From the NCBI GenBank assembly GCA_003649845.1, contig QMTB01000004.1, positions 1 to 23,904 of the forward strand: 23,904 bases of DNA, read 5' to 3'. This DNA comes from Thermoplasmata archaeon (GTDB lineage: Archaea > Thermoplasmatota > E2 > DHVEG-1). The notes below the pieces were generated by a model. That model saw only the letters and a list, made by a program, of their open reading frames with translations, searched no databases and was not told the origin of the DNA. The position numbers and the translations under genes are program-made. Positions 23,899-23,904 of this stretch are shown in pieces; the first letter of the stretch is position 1; every line of letters begins with the position of its first letter.

Positions 23899-23904
23899 AC
23901 ACTC

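Noticed and set aside
1..23904. CRISPR array, tRNA or rRNA genes
   Set aside because: No regularly spaced repeats, no tRNA-like T-arm or anticodon arrangement and no rRNA-like sequence were seen on reading the window.

Overview
The window is archaeal chromosome, very probably from an AT-rich euryarchaeon (Thermoplasmatota-like is possible, but the sequence does not settle the lineage). The evidence is a complete A-type (archaeal V-like) ATP synthase operon, a Hef-type helicase-nuclease, membrane-anchored LonB, archaeal NadM, 6-phospho-3-hexuloisomerase, TTTATA-type TATA boxes, GGAGG/GGTGA ribosome binding sites, and heavy use of AGA and ATA codons.

Layout. (1) 3-233: the 3' end of a secreted-type protein, richer in C-ending codons than the rest. 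(2) 334-4389, + strand: Hef, a UPF0147 protein, an endonuclease IV-type AP endonuclease, and 6-phospho-3-hexuloisomerase overlapping it by 4 nt. Hef and endonuclease IV make this partly a DNA-repair neighbourhood. (3) 4399-4650, - strand: a small orphan ribbon-helix-helix-like protein, divergent from the ATPase operon. (4) 4856-13829: the ATP synthase operon H-I-K-E-C-F-A-B-D, closed by a 51-residue membrane ORF that overlaps D. The genes abut or overlap by 4 nt at several junctions. (5) 13926-16433: LonB, then the NMN adenylyltransferase starting on the next base. (6) 16393-19596, - strand: a 1067-residue surface protein with a signal peptide, extracellular beta domains and five C-terminal membrane helices; its 3' end overlaps the adenylyltransferase tail to tail. 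(7) 19759-20370: a DUF6580-like membrane protein. (8) 20394-21596: a degraded insertion sequence with near-perfect terminal inverted repeats and an 11-bp flanking direct repeat; its DDE transposase is split by two single-base frameshifts. (9) 21681-22238: a stand-alone Lrp/AsnC effector-binding domain and a small membrane protein. (10) 22272-23857, - strand: pdxS and pdxT, the two subunits of pyridoxal 5'-phosphate synthase.

The points most worth a second look are these. The rotor subunit K is duplicated and carries one carboxylate in what looks like a Na+-binding set of ligands. Subunit C has an unexpected hydrophobic N-terminus. An unlisted small membrane ORF ends the ATPase operon. A perfect 10-bp stem lies at the predicted 5' end of the ATPase mRNA. 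The insertion sequence has a long hairpin over its transposase start and two more hairpins in its tail, and it landed just upstream of an intact promoter. No CRISPR array, tRNA or rRNA was seen, and I found no multi-gene system that is clearly new to science.
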